A stretch of DNA of 15,368 nucleotides from JALOTE01 sp031422195. GTDB taxonomy: Bacteria; Pseudomonadota; Alphaproteobacteria; Rhizobiales; Rhizobiaceae. Under the pieces are notes generated by a model. It searched no databases and was not told where the DNA came from. It worked only from the letters and a program-made list of their open reading frames with translations. How positions within the stretch are numbered: position 1 is the stretch's first letter; each line of letters opens with the position of its first letter. A program made the translations under genes and the position numbers. Below are positions 1-6,210 of the stretch, one piece after another. The DNA is taken from the NCBI GenBank assembly GCA_031422195.1, contig JANOPZ010000041.1:1-15368 (forward strand). The letters run 5' to 3'.

Positions 1-33
1 CTTGATTCTGGCTTCCGTCAACTTTTCTGGCAT
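1..33 (-). CDS. Integrase N-terminus (tyrosine recombinase, arm-binding DUF4102 type), cut by window edge
   Basis: Only the first 11 codons are inside the window, reading leftward as MPEKLTEARIK. That resembles the opening of P4/prophage-type tyrosine recombinases, whose N-terminal arm-binding domain commonly starts with M-x-x-x-L-T-[DE]-x-x-[IV]-[KR]. The ATG at 33 has a good ribosome binding site (AGGGAG, about 8 bases upstream on the minus strand), which supports a real start. A tRNA 3' end lies about 160 bp behind the start, with short direct repeats between them, which is the normal setting of such an integrase. Inference: it catalyses integration and excision of an element lying to the left of the window. 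The catalytic domain is not visible, so the call rests on the N-terminus and the context. Confidence 0.6.
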   Translation of the reverse strand, partial: MPEKLTEARIK

Positions 34-43
34 TCCGCTTCTC

Positions 44-111
44 CCTGCGAACCGTGTGGCAGCCTGCCTGCGAACCGTAAACGAACCGGGGGCGGAACGG
101 GTTGGAACGGG
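44..111. repeat. Cluster of short direct repeats between integrase start and tRNA fragment
   Basis: CCTGCGAACCGT occurs perfectly twice, at 44-55 and 67-78 (23 bp apart). A shorter CGAACCG follows at 82-88, and GGAACGGG occurs twice, at 94-101 and 104-111. The first copy overlaps the integrase ribosome binding site region. Repeats of this size upstream of an integrase next to an att core often serve as arm-type binding sites for the integrase or as excisionase/repressor sites; that function is inferred from position only. Confidence 0.5.
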
Positions 112-198
112 CAGCTTAGGGGGAGACTACCTCCAAACGCCTGAAAAAGCTACTGTTTCGGGTGGACCTGAGGGTTGAAAAGGGTTACAGTTTGCCGA

Positions 199-243
199 CT
201 TCTAAGCGGGATGTTGCGTGTTCGAGTCACGCCGGGGTCACCA
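199..243 (+). other. tRNA 3'-half (probable tRNA-Arg, anticodon TCT) acting as attachment site
   Basis: The stretch reads as a tRNA from the anticodon loop to CCA: loop CTTCTAA (199-205, anticodon TCT at 201-203), 3' anticodon stem GCGGG (206-210), 5-nt variable region (211-215), a perfect T-arm GCGTG / TTCGAGT / CACGC (216-232), acceptor strand CGGGGTC (233-239), discriminator A240 and CCA (241-243). The 5' half is missing. Upstream sequence gives only partial pairing (GACC at 165-168 with GGTC at 236-239; three of five anticodon-stem pairs) and no D-arm. A 3'-half beside a leftward integrase start is what remains at the distal end (attR-like) when an element integrates into a tRNA gene. The intact tRNA should lie beyond the element, left of the window. 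The Arg identity rests on the anticodon alone. Confidence 0.65.
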
Positions 244-253
244 ACACTTGGGT

Positions 254-282
254 TTGCAAGCCATCATCGCTCCAACTATAAC
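254..282 (+). promoter_or_regulatory. Sigma-70-type promoter for the YihY gene
   Basis: TTGCAA (254-259), a 17-bp spacer and TATAAC (277-282) form a good housekeeping promoter. It would start transcription near 289-291, leaving an untranslated leader of only about 20 nt before the ATG at 309. It begins 11 bp after the tRNA CCA, so insertion of the element leaves this promoter intact on the chromosomal side. Confidence 0.6.
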
Positions 283-300
283 TGATTTGCGCGCAATCAG
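282..300. repeat. Inverted repeat CTGATT-N7-AATCAG at the yihY transcription start
   Basis: Perfect 6-bp arms at 282-287 and 295-300 flank TGCGCGC. The repeat begins at the last base of the -10 box and spans the predicted start of transcription, so it could be a repressor operator or a small hairpin at the mRNA 5' end. No regulator is identified. Confidence 0.35.
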
Positions 301-308
301 AGTTGGCC

Positions 309-1148
309 ATGCCCGAAGTTATAATACCGAAAAACCTGTCAATGCTTGAGCGCTTTTGGCGTGGATTTAAGCATGCGGTTTACGATGTGTTTGATGCCGA
401 ATCTTCTCTTCGCGCCGCTGGCGTGGCGTTTTACGCGTTTTTGTCGTTGTTTCCCGCCATGGCTGCCGGATTAGCATTGTTCTCGCTGTTTCTTTCGCCC
501 CAAGATATTTTGAATGGCGTGGATTTGGCTGCACCGGCTTTGCCACCGGAGCTGCAAACCCTGGTTACGAGTCGTTTGATTGCGTTACTTTACGGCCCTA
601 AAGCAGCAGGGCTTAGTCTTGCGATCTCGATTGCCATTGCGCTCTGGTCTGGATCGCGCGGGATCAATTCAATTTTGCATGCCTTAACCCTCACCGGCGG
701 CATGACCCCGCGTCGCTCTTTTTTGATGTCTTTTGCTTGGTGTATGCTTTTTACCTTTGGTGCATTTTTTCTGGTTGCGGTTTTGCTGGCAGGGCTGGCG
801 ATTTTGCCCCTCGCGGTTGCCTTAGTGCCGCATGGGCAGGAATTGAAAACCGTGTTGGCATTGTTTTCGTGGCCAACTTTGGTTGGCCTCAACTTTGCCG
901 CCCATTTGGTACTATTTCGTTTTGGGCCGGAACGAAGGCCAAACCGGCCAGTAACAGTGTGGCCAGGCGCAATTATTGCCACCGGCCTTTGGACATTGGG
1001 TTCGGTTATGCTGACGCTATATTTTCAAAAGATCGCAGCATATGATGCTCTGTTCGGCTCACTCGCCGGTGTCGCTATTGTGATGTTTTGGTTTTACGCC
1101 ATGACATTGTTCACTTTGTTTGGCGCAAAATTAAACTCCAGAATGTGA
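309..1148 (+). CDS. YihY/virulence factor BrkB family inner-membrane protein
   Basis: The product is 279 residues, close to family length. It begins with a short amphipathic stretch (LERFWRGFKHAVYDVFDAE), then the characteristic segment in which a membrane helix follows A-G-V-A-F-Y-A-F-L-S-L-F-P (about residues 37-52). Hydrophobic segments lie near residues 39-60, 97-114, 138-168, 178-203, 218-240 and 248-272, giving about six membrane helices. Family members sit in the inner membrane; some were once called ribonuclease BN, which was wrong, and their role is still poorly defined. The ATG at 309 is preferred to an in-frame TTG at 303. The protein stops right after the conserved G-A-x-L-N near the last helix, so the charged C-terminal tail found in many relatives is missing. 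The next gene is convergent with only 2 bp between the stops. Confidence 0.93.
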   Translation: MPEVIIPKNLSMLERFWRGFKHAVYDVFDAESSLRAAGVAFYAFLSLFPAMAAGLALFSLFLSPQDILNGVDLAAPALPPELQTLVTSRLIALLYGPKAAGLSLAISIAIALWSGSRGINSILHALTLTGGMTPRRSFLMSFAWCMLFTFGAFFLVAVLLAGLAILPLAVALVPHGQELKTVLALFSWPTLVGLNFAAHLVLFRFGPERRPNRPVTVWPGAIIATGLWTLGSVMLTLYFQKIAAYDALFGSLAGVAIVMFWFYAMTLFTLFGAKLNSRM

Positions 1149-1150
1149 AC

Positions 1151-2356
1151 TCAAATTGCGTTCGCAGCCGCCAACGCACGTGCCAATTCCTCTTTCAAAT
1201 CTGGGGTGTCTTCAAGCCCGATTTGCAAGCGGATCACCGGCCCGCCATAATCACGGCGGCTGACAGTGCGGTCGCCCAGCCACACATGCACGGCAAGGCT
1301 TTCATAACCGCCCCATGAATAGCCAAGTCCAAACAGTTTTAACGCATTGAGAAATGCATGGGCTTTTGCGGTGTCTTTCTTGTCGTCGCCTGTGCCATTC
1401 AGCACAATTGAAAATACGCTGGTCGAGCCACAAAAATCACGCTTGAACAACGCATGCCCGGGGTCGTCCGGCAAGGCAGGGTTGAGCACCATGCGTACGC
1501 CCTTTTGGCCTTGCAACCAAGCCGATATATCCAGCGTTGAACTTTCGTGCCGCTGCAAACGTATGCCCATGGTGCGAAGGCCGCGCAAGACCAGATAAAC
1601 ATCTTCAGGATGGGCGCAAACACCCATATTAACGTATGCTTCGTGGATGCGGCCCCATGTATTGTTATTGGCCGAAACGGTGCCCAATAAAATATCGGCA
1701 TGACCTGCCGGGTATTTGGTTGCCGCATGGACCGAAATATCAACGCCATGGTCTAGCGGTTTGAAAAACAACGGCGTTGCATAGGTGTTGTCCATCATTG
1801 TGACTGCATCATGCGCTTTGGCGACGGCCGCAATTGCAGAAATATCTTGCATTTCAAACGTGTTGGAGGCGGGCGCTTCTGTCCATACGACGCTCGTATT
1901 CGGCCGCATCAAGCGCTCGATATCTGCGCCAATTGTCGGATCGTAATATTCAACGTCGACGCCCATTTTCCGCAGCATCGTATCTGCAAAACGCCGTGCA
2001 GGAAAATAAATCGCATCGGTAAACAGCATATGTCCGCCAGCTTCCGCATAAGCAAGAAGAGGTAGCGTAACTGCTGCCAAACCCGAAGGGAGAAGAATCG
2101 TTCCGGCAGAACCTTCCAATTCGTTGATGGCGTTTTCGAGCGCAGTATGCGTCGGCGTTCCAAGCGTGCCGTAGGTATATTTCTGGTTGCGGCTTGCCAT
2201 TGTTTCAGCATCGGGAAACAATATTGTGGAACCACGGTAAATCGGTGGATTAACAAAACCGTGAAAATCATGCGGGATGTGGCCAATATGCGCCAACCGG
2301 GTGTTAATGCCCTTTTGCTTTTGGTCTGGCGTCTTTTGGTCTGGCGTCTTGGCCAT
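1151..2356 (-). CDS. metC: Cystathionine beta-lyase (PLP-dependent)
   Basis: The 401-residue protein belongs to the Cys/Met-metabolism PLP enzymes (fold type I). It cleaves cystathionine to homocysteine, pyruvate and ammonia in methionine biosynthesis, in the cytoplasm. Visible landmarks are Y60-T-Y-G (partner-subunit phosphate binding), the S-G-L-A phosphate loop near residue 91, D-N-T-Y-A-T-P near 189-195 with the Asp that contacts the PLP ring nitrogen, and Lys214 in S-V-H-A-A-T-K-Y, which forms the internal aldimine. The start at 2356 has a GGGGA ribosome binding site about 8 bases upstream. The first 16 residues carry TPDQK twice, encoded by a 15-bp tandem duplication, ahead of the conserved I-N-T-R-L-A-H. 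Its position divergent from aapJ matches the arrangement I recall in Rhizobium. Other enzymes of this fold (gamma-synthase, gamma-lyase) are less likely given the alphaproteobacterial MetC-like H-D-F-H-G-F-V-N-P-P-I-Y-R-G-S-T segment. Confidence 0.93.
   Translation of the reverse strand: MAKTPDQKTPDQKQKGINTRLAHIGHIPHDFHGFVNPPIYRGSTILFPDAETMASRNQKYTYGTLGTPTHTALENAINELEGSAGTILLPSGLAAVTLPLLAYAEAGGHMLFTDAIYFPARRFADTMLRKMGVDVEYYDPTIGADIERLMRPNTSVVWTEAPASNTFEMQDISAIAAVAKAHDAVTMMDNTYATPLFFKPLDHGVDISVHAATKYPAGHADILLGTVSANNNTWGRIHEAYVNMGVCAHPEDVYLVLRGLRTMGIRLQRHESSTLDISAWLQGQKGVRMVLNPALPDDPGHALFKRDFCGSTSVFSIVLNGTGDDKKDTAKAHAFLNALKLFGLGYSWGGYESLAVHVWLGDRTVSRRDYGGPVIRLQIGLEDTPDLKEELARALAAANAI
2319..2348. 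repeat. Perfect 15-bp tandem duplication inside the metC 5' end
   Basis: TTTTGGTCTGGCGTC occurs twice head to tail (2319-2333 and 2334-2348). It is in frame and adds five residues per copy to the non-conserved N-terminal tail, so copy-number change would not break the gene. Confidence 0.9.
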
Positions 2357-2540
2357 GCTGATTTCCCCAATTAAACTATTTTTGAGTTACTGCCCAAAAT
2401 CTGCCGTGGCAACGTGGTTATCGGGGCATTTCAATCAAAATATGTGAGTTTTATGACGCAAACAATGGAATTAAGAGCATTTTTCATTCCTGCAAAGTAA
2501 TTTTGTCAGGGGTACAATCCTTAACAAATTGAAAATGTGC

Positions 2541-2570
2541 TTGACCAAGGCTGCAAGATAGACTTGCATA
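2541..2570 (+). promoter_or_regulatory. Possible sigma-70 promoter for the aap operon
   Basis: TTGACC (2541-2546) is a good alphaproteobacterial -35. At 17-18 bp spacing the -10 would be TTGCAT or TGCATA (2564-2570), which is weak. A weak -10 is compatible with an activated or repressed promoter. I see no sigma-54 -24/-12 element (GG-N10-GC with TTGC) in the region. The start site would leave a leader of about 130 nt before aapJ. Confidence 0.35.
2552..2568. promoter_or_regulatory. 17-bp palindrome TGCAAG-N5-CTTGCA, NtrC-like operator
   Basis: TGCAAGATAGACTTGCA has perfect 6-bp arms and a 5-bp spacer. The length, spacing and outer TGCA...TGCA are those of the NtrC consensus TGCACC-N5-GGTGCA; the inner two bases of each arm differ. 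A further GGTGC half-site follows at 2573-2577. The palindrome lies over the spacer and -10 of the proposed aapJ promoter, where binding would block transcription. From memory, the Rhizobium leguminosarum aap operon is under Ntr control, so the placement makes sense. A LysR-type or other dimeric regulator is also possible. Confidence 0.45.
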
Positions 2571-2586
2571 GAGGTGCTTGGGGAAG

Positions 2587-2620
2587 GCAGCCAAATCGCT
2601 TTGGGAGAAGCAAAGCCTGC
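2587..2620 (+). promoter_or_regulatory. Stem-loop in the aapJ leader presenting a GGAGAAG loop
   Basis: GCTTTG (2598-2603) pairs with CAAAGC (2611-2616) around the loop GGAGAAG, and GCAG (2587-2590) pairs with CTGC (2617-2620) below it, leaving a 7-nt bulge CCAAATC on the 5' side. The purine-rich loop resembles a Shine-Dalgarno sequence and could pair with CU-rich loops of small RNAs, which often control ABC-transporter mRNAs in alphaproteobacteria. No such sRNA is visible here, so the function is speculative. Confidence 0.35.
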
Positions 2621-2709
2621 TGACACAAACTGAACATCCAAGCCCCGATATTCGTGGTGAAAATCACAAAACAAACGAAACAATTCGATCAACAAAGGTG
2701 CTCCACACA

Positions 2710-3735
2710 ATGAAAAAAACAACTTTGGCCGTTTTGCTCGGCTCAGCAGCCTATGCACTTGCCGCTGTATCTGCTTCAGCAGCAACACTTGATGATGTCA
2801 AAGCCAAGGGCTTTGTACAATGCGGTTCAAATACCGGTCTTGCTGGCTTTGGCTCGCCAAACGACGCCGGTGACTGGTCAGGTTTTGATGTCGATTTCTG
2901 CCGCGCTATTGCATCAGCTATTTTTGATGACCCAAAAGCTGTCAAATTCTCGCCTTTGTCCGCCAAAGAGCGTTTTACTGCTTTGCAGTCTGGCGAAGTT
3001 GATATTCTTGCGCGTAACTCAACATGGACAATCAGCCGTGATACATCACTCGGCCTCGATTTCCCGGCTGTGAACTATTACGATGGTCAAGGCTTTATGG
3101 TCCGTAAAGATTTGGGCGTGGCTTCGGCGTTGCAGCTGTCTGGCGCATCAGTTTGCGTCCAGACCGGCACAACCACTGAGCTTAATTTGGCCGACTATTT
3201 CAAAGCCAATAACCTTCAATACAACCCTGTTGTATTTGAAAAGCAGGAAGAGGTTGATGCTGCCTATGACGCGGGCCGCTGCGACGTTTATACGACCGAT
3301 CAATCCGGCCTTTATTCAGTGCGTTTGACCTTGAAAGACCCGGACAATCACATTGTATTGCCAGAGATTATTTCGAAAGAACCGCTTGGTCCTGTAACAC
3401 GCCATGGCGACAACCAATGGTCAGATATTGTGCGTTGGACTCATAACGCAATGCTCACTGCTGAAGAGTTTGGCATCACACAGGCCAATGTCGAAGAAAT
3501 GATGAAATCGGAAAACCCTGAGATAAAACGCATTTTGGGTCAGGAAGCTGACACCAAGATCGGTACTGATTTGGGCCTGACGAATGATTGGGTTGTGCGT
3601 ATTGTCAAACACGTTGGCAATTACGGCGAATCTTTCGAGCGCAATATTGGTGCGGGCAGCCCGCTCAAAATTTCACGCGGCCTCAATGCTGCATGGAACA
3701 AAGGCGGCCTTCAGTATTCACCACCAATCCGGTAA
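2710..3735 (+). CDS. aapJ: General L-amino acid ABC transporter, periplasmic binding protein
   Basis: The 341-residue product matches the usual AapJ length. An Sec signal peptide is clear: MKK, a hydrophobic core to about residue 20, then S-A-S-A before ATLDDV (cleavage near 24/25). The mature part is a family 3 solute-binding protein, with ligand-site landmarks C-G-S-N-T-G-L-A-G-F at residue 38 onward, W-S-G-F-D-V-D-F-C-R-A-I-A, A-R-N-S-T-W-T-I-S-R-D-T (101-112) and V-C-V-Q-T-G-T-T-T-E-L-N (148-159). Four cysteines (38, 64, 149, 191) could form disulfides, as expected for a long AapJ-type protein. AapJ captures a broad range of L-amino acids and delivers them to AapQM. The ATG at 2710 is chosen because it starts the signal peptide, with AAAGG about 11 bases upstream. 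A strong terminator follows, probably giving more aapJ than aapQMP transcript. Confidence 0.96.
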   Translation: MKKTTLAVLLGSAAYALAAVSASAATLDDVKAKGFVQCGSNTGLAGFGSPNDAGDWSGFDVDFCRAIASAIFDDPKAVKFSPLSAKERFTALQSGEVDILARNSTWTISRDTSLGLDFPAVNYYDGQGFMVRKDLGVASALQLSGASVCVQTGTTTELNLADYFKANNLQYNPVVFEKQEEVDAAYDAGRCDVYTTDQSGLYSVRLTLKDPDNHIVLPEIISKEPLGPVTRHGDNQWSDIVRWTHNAMLTAEEFGITQANVEEMMKSENPEIKRILGQEADTKIGTDLGLTNDWVVRIVKHVGNYGESFERNIGAGSPLKISRGLNAAWNKGGLQYSPPIR

Positions 3736-3753
3736 TTTGAGTTGAACTTATGG

Positions 3754-3778
3754 AAGAGGGCGCTTTTGCGCCCTTTTT
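3754..3778 (+). terminator. Intrinsic terminator between aapJ and aapQ
   Basis: GGGCGC (3758-3763), loop TTTT, GCGCCC (3768-3773) and five T (3774-3778) form a perfect GC-rich stem extended by A/T pairs on either side. Lying inside the operon 19 bp after the aapJ stop, it likely ends most transcripts and stabilises the aapJ message, with partial read-through into aapQMP. This is a common way to keep the binding protein in excess over the membrane complex. Confidence 0.85.
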
Positions 3779-3842
3779 CAAACTGGCCCGTGATTTGCCG
3801 GGGCAGCGGAAACGTTTGAAGGCTTGGGGGGCAGGCGGCACA

Positions 3843-3860
3843 ATGGACCACACACAATGA
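3843..3860 (+). CDS. Possible 5-codon leader ORF (MDHTQ) coupled to aapQ
   Basis: ATG GAC CAC ACA CAA TGA fills 3843-3860, and its TGA overlaps the aapQ ATG (3857-3859) as ATGA. Purine-rich GGGGGGCAGG (3827-3836) sits at Shine-Dalgarno distance from this mini-ORF, not from aapQ, whose own upstream bases (GACCACACACA) hold no clear binding site. Ribosomes could therefore load here and reinitiate at aapQ. It may equally be chance; the peptide itself need not matter. Confidence 0.35.
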   Translation: MDHTQ

Positions 3861-5041
3861 GCGCAGTTGTACAGCGGGTTAGGCCAGCAAAAGCTTCATT
3901 TTTGAACGATACAAAAGTGCGCGGGGTCTTCTATCAAGTCTTAGTGTTTGCGAGTTTGGTCGCATTCTTTTGGTGGATCATCCACAACACAATTTCCAAT
4001 TTGAACCGCTTGAACATTGCTTCGGGATTTGGCTTTATGAAGGGCCGCGCTGGCTTTGACCTTGGCCAAACGCTGATCTCCTATAGCAGCGACTCAACGT
4101 ATTGGGACGCGCTTCTCGTCGGCCTTTTGAATACACTTCTGGTTGCAGTCATCGGCATTTTTACAGCGACAATCATAGGCTTTTTAATTGGCGTAGGCCG
4201 ACTTTCCAAAAACTGGCTCATTGCTAAAATTTGTACCGTTTATGTGGAACTTTTTCGTAACATCCCGCCATTGTTGGTGATTTTCTTTTGGTATTTTGGT
4301 GTTTTGTCCATTTTGCCGCAACCAAAGCAAAGCTTGGAGTTACCCTTTGGCGCATACCTCAACAATAGGGGTTTTTCGCTTCCAAAGCCGATTTTTGAAG
4401 AAGGCTCTGCCCTAATCCTCGCAGGGCTGTTTGCCGCAATTGTAATCGCTGTTTTTGTCCGCGGATGGGCCAAACAACGCCAATCCACGACCGGACAGCA
4501 GTTTCCTGTCGGGTTAACGACACTCGGTTTGATTGTTGGTTTGCCGTTACTTGGTTATTTTTTATCCGGCATGCCTGTCTCTTTCGATATGCCTCAAAAA
4601 TCGACGTTCAACCTCGTTGGCGGCCTACAAATTGGGCCCGAACTTTTGTCACTTTATCTGGCGCTGTCATTTTATACCGCTTCGTTTATTGCTGAAATCG
4701 TTCGCGGCGGCATTTTGGGAATTTCCAAAGGCCAAACTGAAGCCTCATATTCGTTGGGAATGCGACCCGGCCCAACAATGCGGCAAGTCATCATACCGCA
4801 GGCATTGCGCATTATAATTCCCCCGTTGACGAGCCAATATTTGAACCTCACTAAAAACTCATCATTGGCTATTGCAATTGGCTATGCCGATCTGGTGGCT
4901 GTCGGCGGCACTATTTTGAACCAGACCGGGCAAGCCATTGAAATCGTTGCTATCTGGATGCTGATTTATCTTGGCCTTAGCCTCACGACTTCATTTTTTA
5001 TGAATTGGTTCAATGCCCGCATGGCATTGGTGGAGCGCTGA
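3857..5041 (+). CDS. aapQ: General L-amino acid ABC transporter permease AapQ
   Basis: The 394-residue product is one of the two membrane subunits of the aap importer. It has a short cytoplasmic N-terminus, a first helix at V-F-Y-Q-V-L-V-F-A-S-L-V-A-F-F-W-W, the polar-amino-acid permease signature around N-T-L-L-V-A-V-I-G-I-F and V-E-L-F-R-N-I-P-P-L-L, further helices, and the EAA coupling motif beginning near residue 295 (E-A-S-Y-S-L-G-M...I-I-P-Q-A-L-R), where AapP docks. A long insert between the conserved helices is typical of AapQ/BztB and distinguishes it from ordinary 220-residue His/Gln permeases. The ATG at 3857 is chosen over an in-frame TTG at 3824 because family N-termini are short and polar and the ATG overlaps the mini-ORF stop. 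The stop is followed within 2 bp by the aapM ATG. Confidence 0.95.
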   Translation: MSAVVQRVRPAKASFLNDTKVRGVFYQVLVFASLVAFFWWIIHNTISNLNRLNIASGFGFMKGRAGFDLGQTLISYSSDSTYWDALLVGLLNTLLVAVIGIFTATIIGFLIGVGRLSKNWLIAKICTVYVELFRNIPPLLVIFFWYFGVLSILPQPKQSLELPFGAYLNNRGFSLPKPIFEEGSALILAGLFAAIVIAVFVRGWAKQRQSTTGQQFPVGLTTLGLIVGLPLLGYFLSGMPVSFDMPQKSTFNLVGGLQIGPELLSLYLALSFYTASFIAEIVRGGILGISKGQTEASYSLGMRPGPTMRQVIIPQALRIIIPPLTSQYLNLTKNSSLAIAIGYADLVAVGGTILNQTGQAIEIVAIWMLIYLGLSLTTSFFMNWFNARMALVER

Positions 5042-5043
5042 TT

Positions 5044-6195
5044 ATGGCCAATGAATTTGCGTTTTTTCGAAAAGAAATGCTGGTGCAGCAGGCTGCACCA
5101 GCATCTACCAAAGGCTTGTCACATTGGCTGCGCACCAATTTATTTGCTTCAGCTTTTGATACCGCTCTGACTTTGATAGCGATCTTGGCAATCTTCTGGT
5201 TCATCCCGCCAATGTTAAAATGGCTGTTCGTCGACGCAGTGTGGAGCGGTGCCGACCGCAATGCCTGTGCCACAATTGCCCAGGGCGGCACCTTGCCAGA
5301 TGGCTGGTCCGGCGCATGCTGGGCGTTTGTCAATGCCAAGTTTCAGCAATTTATCTATGGCCGTTACATCATCGAAGAGCGCTGGCGCGTGAACATTGTT
5401 GGCATTGTTATGGTGGCTTTACTGGTGCCGTTGCTCATTCCATCACTGCCGCGTAAAGGATTGAACGCGGTTCTGCTGTTTTTTGTGTTTCCCATCTTTG
5501 CTTATTTCATGCTGGTTGGCGGTTACTTTGGCCTGACCCATGTTGAAACCCCGCTTTGGGGCGGGCTGCTGGTTACATTGGTTTTATCCTTTGTCGGCAT
5601 TGCAGTTTCCTTGCCACTTGGGATTATTTTGGCACTAGGCCGCCGGTCTGATTTGCCGGTCATCAAGCTTATTTGTGTGATCTTCATTGAAGTCGTGCGC
5701 GGCGTGCCTCTCGTAACCGTGCTTTTTATGGCCTCAGTGATGCTGCCGTTGTTTTTGCCCGAAGGCGTCACCTTCGATAAACTGATGCGGGCAATTATCG
5801 GTGTCGCGCTGTTTGCATCGGCTTATATGGCCGAAGTCATTCGTGGCGGCCTCCAAGCCATGCCAAAAGGCCAATACGAAGGCGCTGATGCCTTGGGGCT
5901 TACCTATTGGCAAAAAACGCGGCTGATCATTTTGCCGCAAACCATCAAACTCGTCATCCCGGGGATCGTCAACACGTTTATCGGCCTCTTCAAAGACACG
6001 AGCCTCGTTTACATTATTGGCATGTTTGATTTGCTCGGCGTCGTGCGCCAGAACTTTTCGGACGCCAATTGGGCAACGCCCGTCACCGCCTCAACCGGCC
6101 TTGTTTTTGCAGGCTTTGTATTTTGGGTCTTTTGCTTTTCAATGTCGCGCTATTCCATGTTTATGGAACGCCGCCTTGACCGCAGTCACCGCTAA
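5044..6195 (+). CDS. aapM: General L-amino acid ABC transporter permease AapM
   Basis: The 383-residue product is the second membrane subunit, partner of AapQ. Landmarks are a first helix around residues 38-58, the AapM/BztC-type periplasmic stretch with W-S-G-A-C-W-A-F-V and F-Q-Q-F-I-Y-G-R-Y-I-I-E-E-R-W-R, then a permease domain with I-E-V-V-R-G-V-P-L-V-T-V-L and the EAA motif starting near residue 279 (E-G-A-D-A-L-G-L...I-I-L-P-Q-T-I-K). The ATG at 5044 has GGAG about 9 bases upstream within the end of aapQ, so the two are translationally coupled. The gap to aapP is 15 bp. Nothing is missing or truncated. Confidence 0.95.
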   Translation: MANEFAFFRKEMLVQQAAPASTKGLSHWLRTNLFASAFDTALTLIAILAIFWFIPPMLKWLFVDAVWSGADRNACATIAQGGTLPDGWSGACWAFVNAKFQQFIYGRYIIEERWRVNIVGIVMVALLVPLLIPSLPRKGLNAVLLFFVFPIFAYFMLVGGYFGLTHVETPLWGGLLVTLVLSFVGIAVSLPLGIILALGRRSDLPVIKLICVIFIEVVRGVPLVTVLFMASVMLPLFLPEGVTFDKLMRAIIGVALFASAYMAEVIRGGLQAMPKGQYEGADALGLTYWQKTRLIILPQTIKLVIPGIVNTFIGLFKDTSLVYIIGMFDLLGVVRQNFSDANWATPVTASTGLVFAGFVFWVFCFSMSRYSMFMERRLDRSHR

Positions 6196-6210
6196 AAGGA
6201 ATTGATAATC

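Larger units (their letters stand above)
2357..2709. other. Divergent metC-aapJ regulatory region (353 bp)
   Basis: No convincing gene lies here. On the metC side there is TGCCGTGGCA (2402-2411) with CGTGG repeated at 2405-2409 and 2413-2417; I recognise neither a riboswitch nor a clear metC promoter. In the middle there is an imperfect hairpin with CCTG (2489-2492) and CAGG (2507-2510) arms. On the aapJ side there is a possible -35, a 17-bp palindrome and a leader hairpin, listed separately. An in-frame upstream extension of aapJ to a TTG at 2578 exists but would put a long polar stretch before a clear signal peptide, so this part is read as untranslated leader. Confidence 0.6.

Noticed and set aside
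165..243. A complete tRNA gene ending at the CCA
   Set aside because: The span (79 nt) is about right and GACC pairs with GGTC, but two acceptor pairs fail, no D-arm forms and only three anticodon-stem pairs hold. A 3' fragment explains the data better.
190..243. tmRNA 3' piece
   Set aside because: The variable region and a TCT anticodon loop fit an ordinary class I tRNA, and no tag-coding frame or tmRNA-like pseudoknot region was recognised nearby.
2357..2480. SAM or SAH riboswitch upstream of metC
   Set aside because: I found no conserved SAM-II or other riboswitch core; only short repeats such as TGCCGTGGCA are present.
2578..2709. N-terminal extension of AapJ from TTG 2578
   Set aside because: It would place 44 mostly polar residues before a textbook signal peptide at 2710; the segment also forms a leader hairpin.
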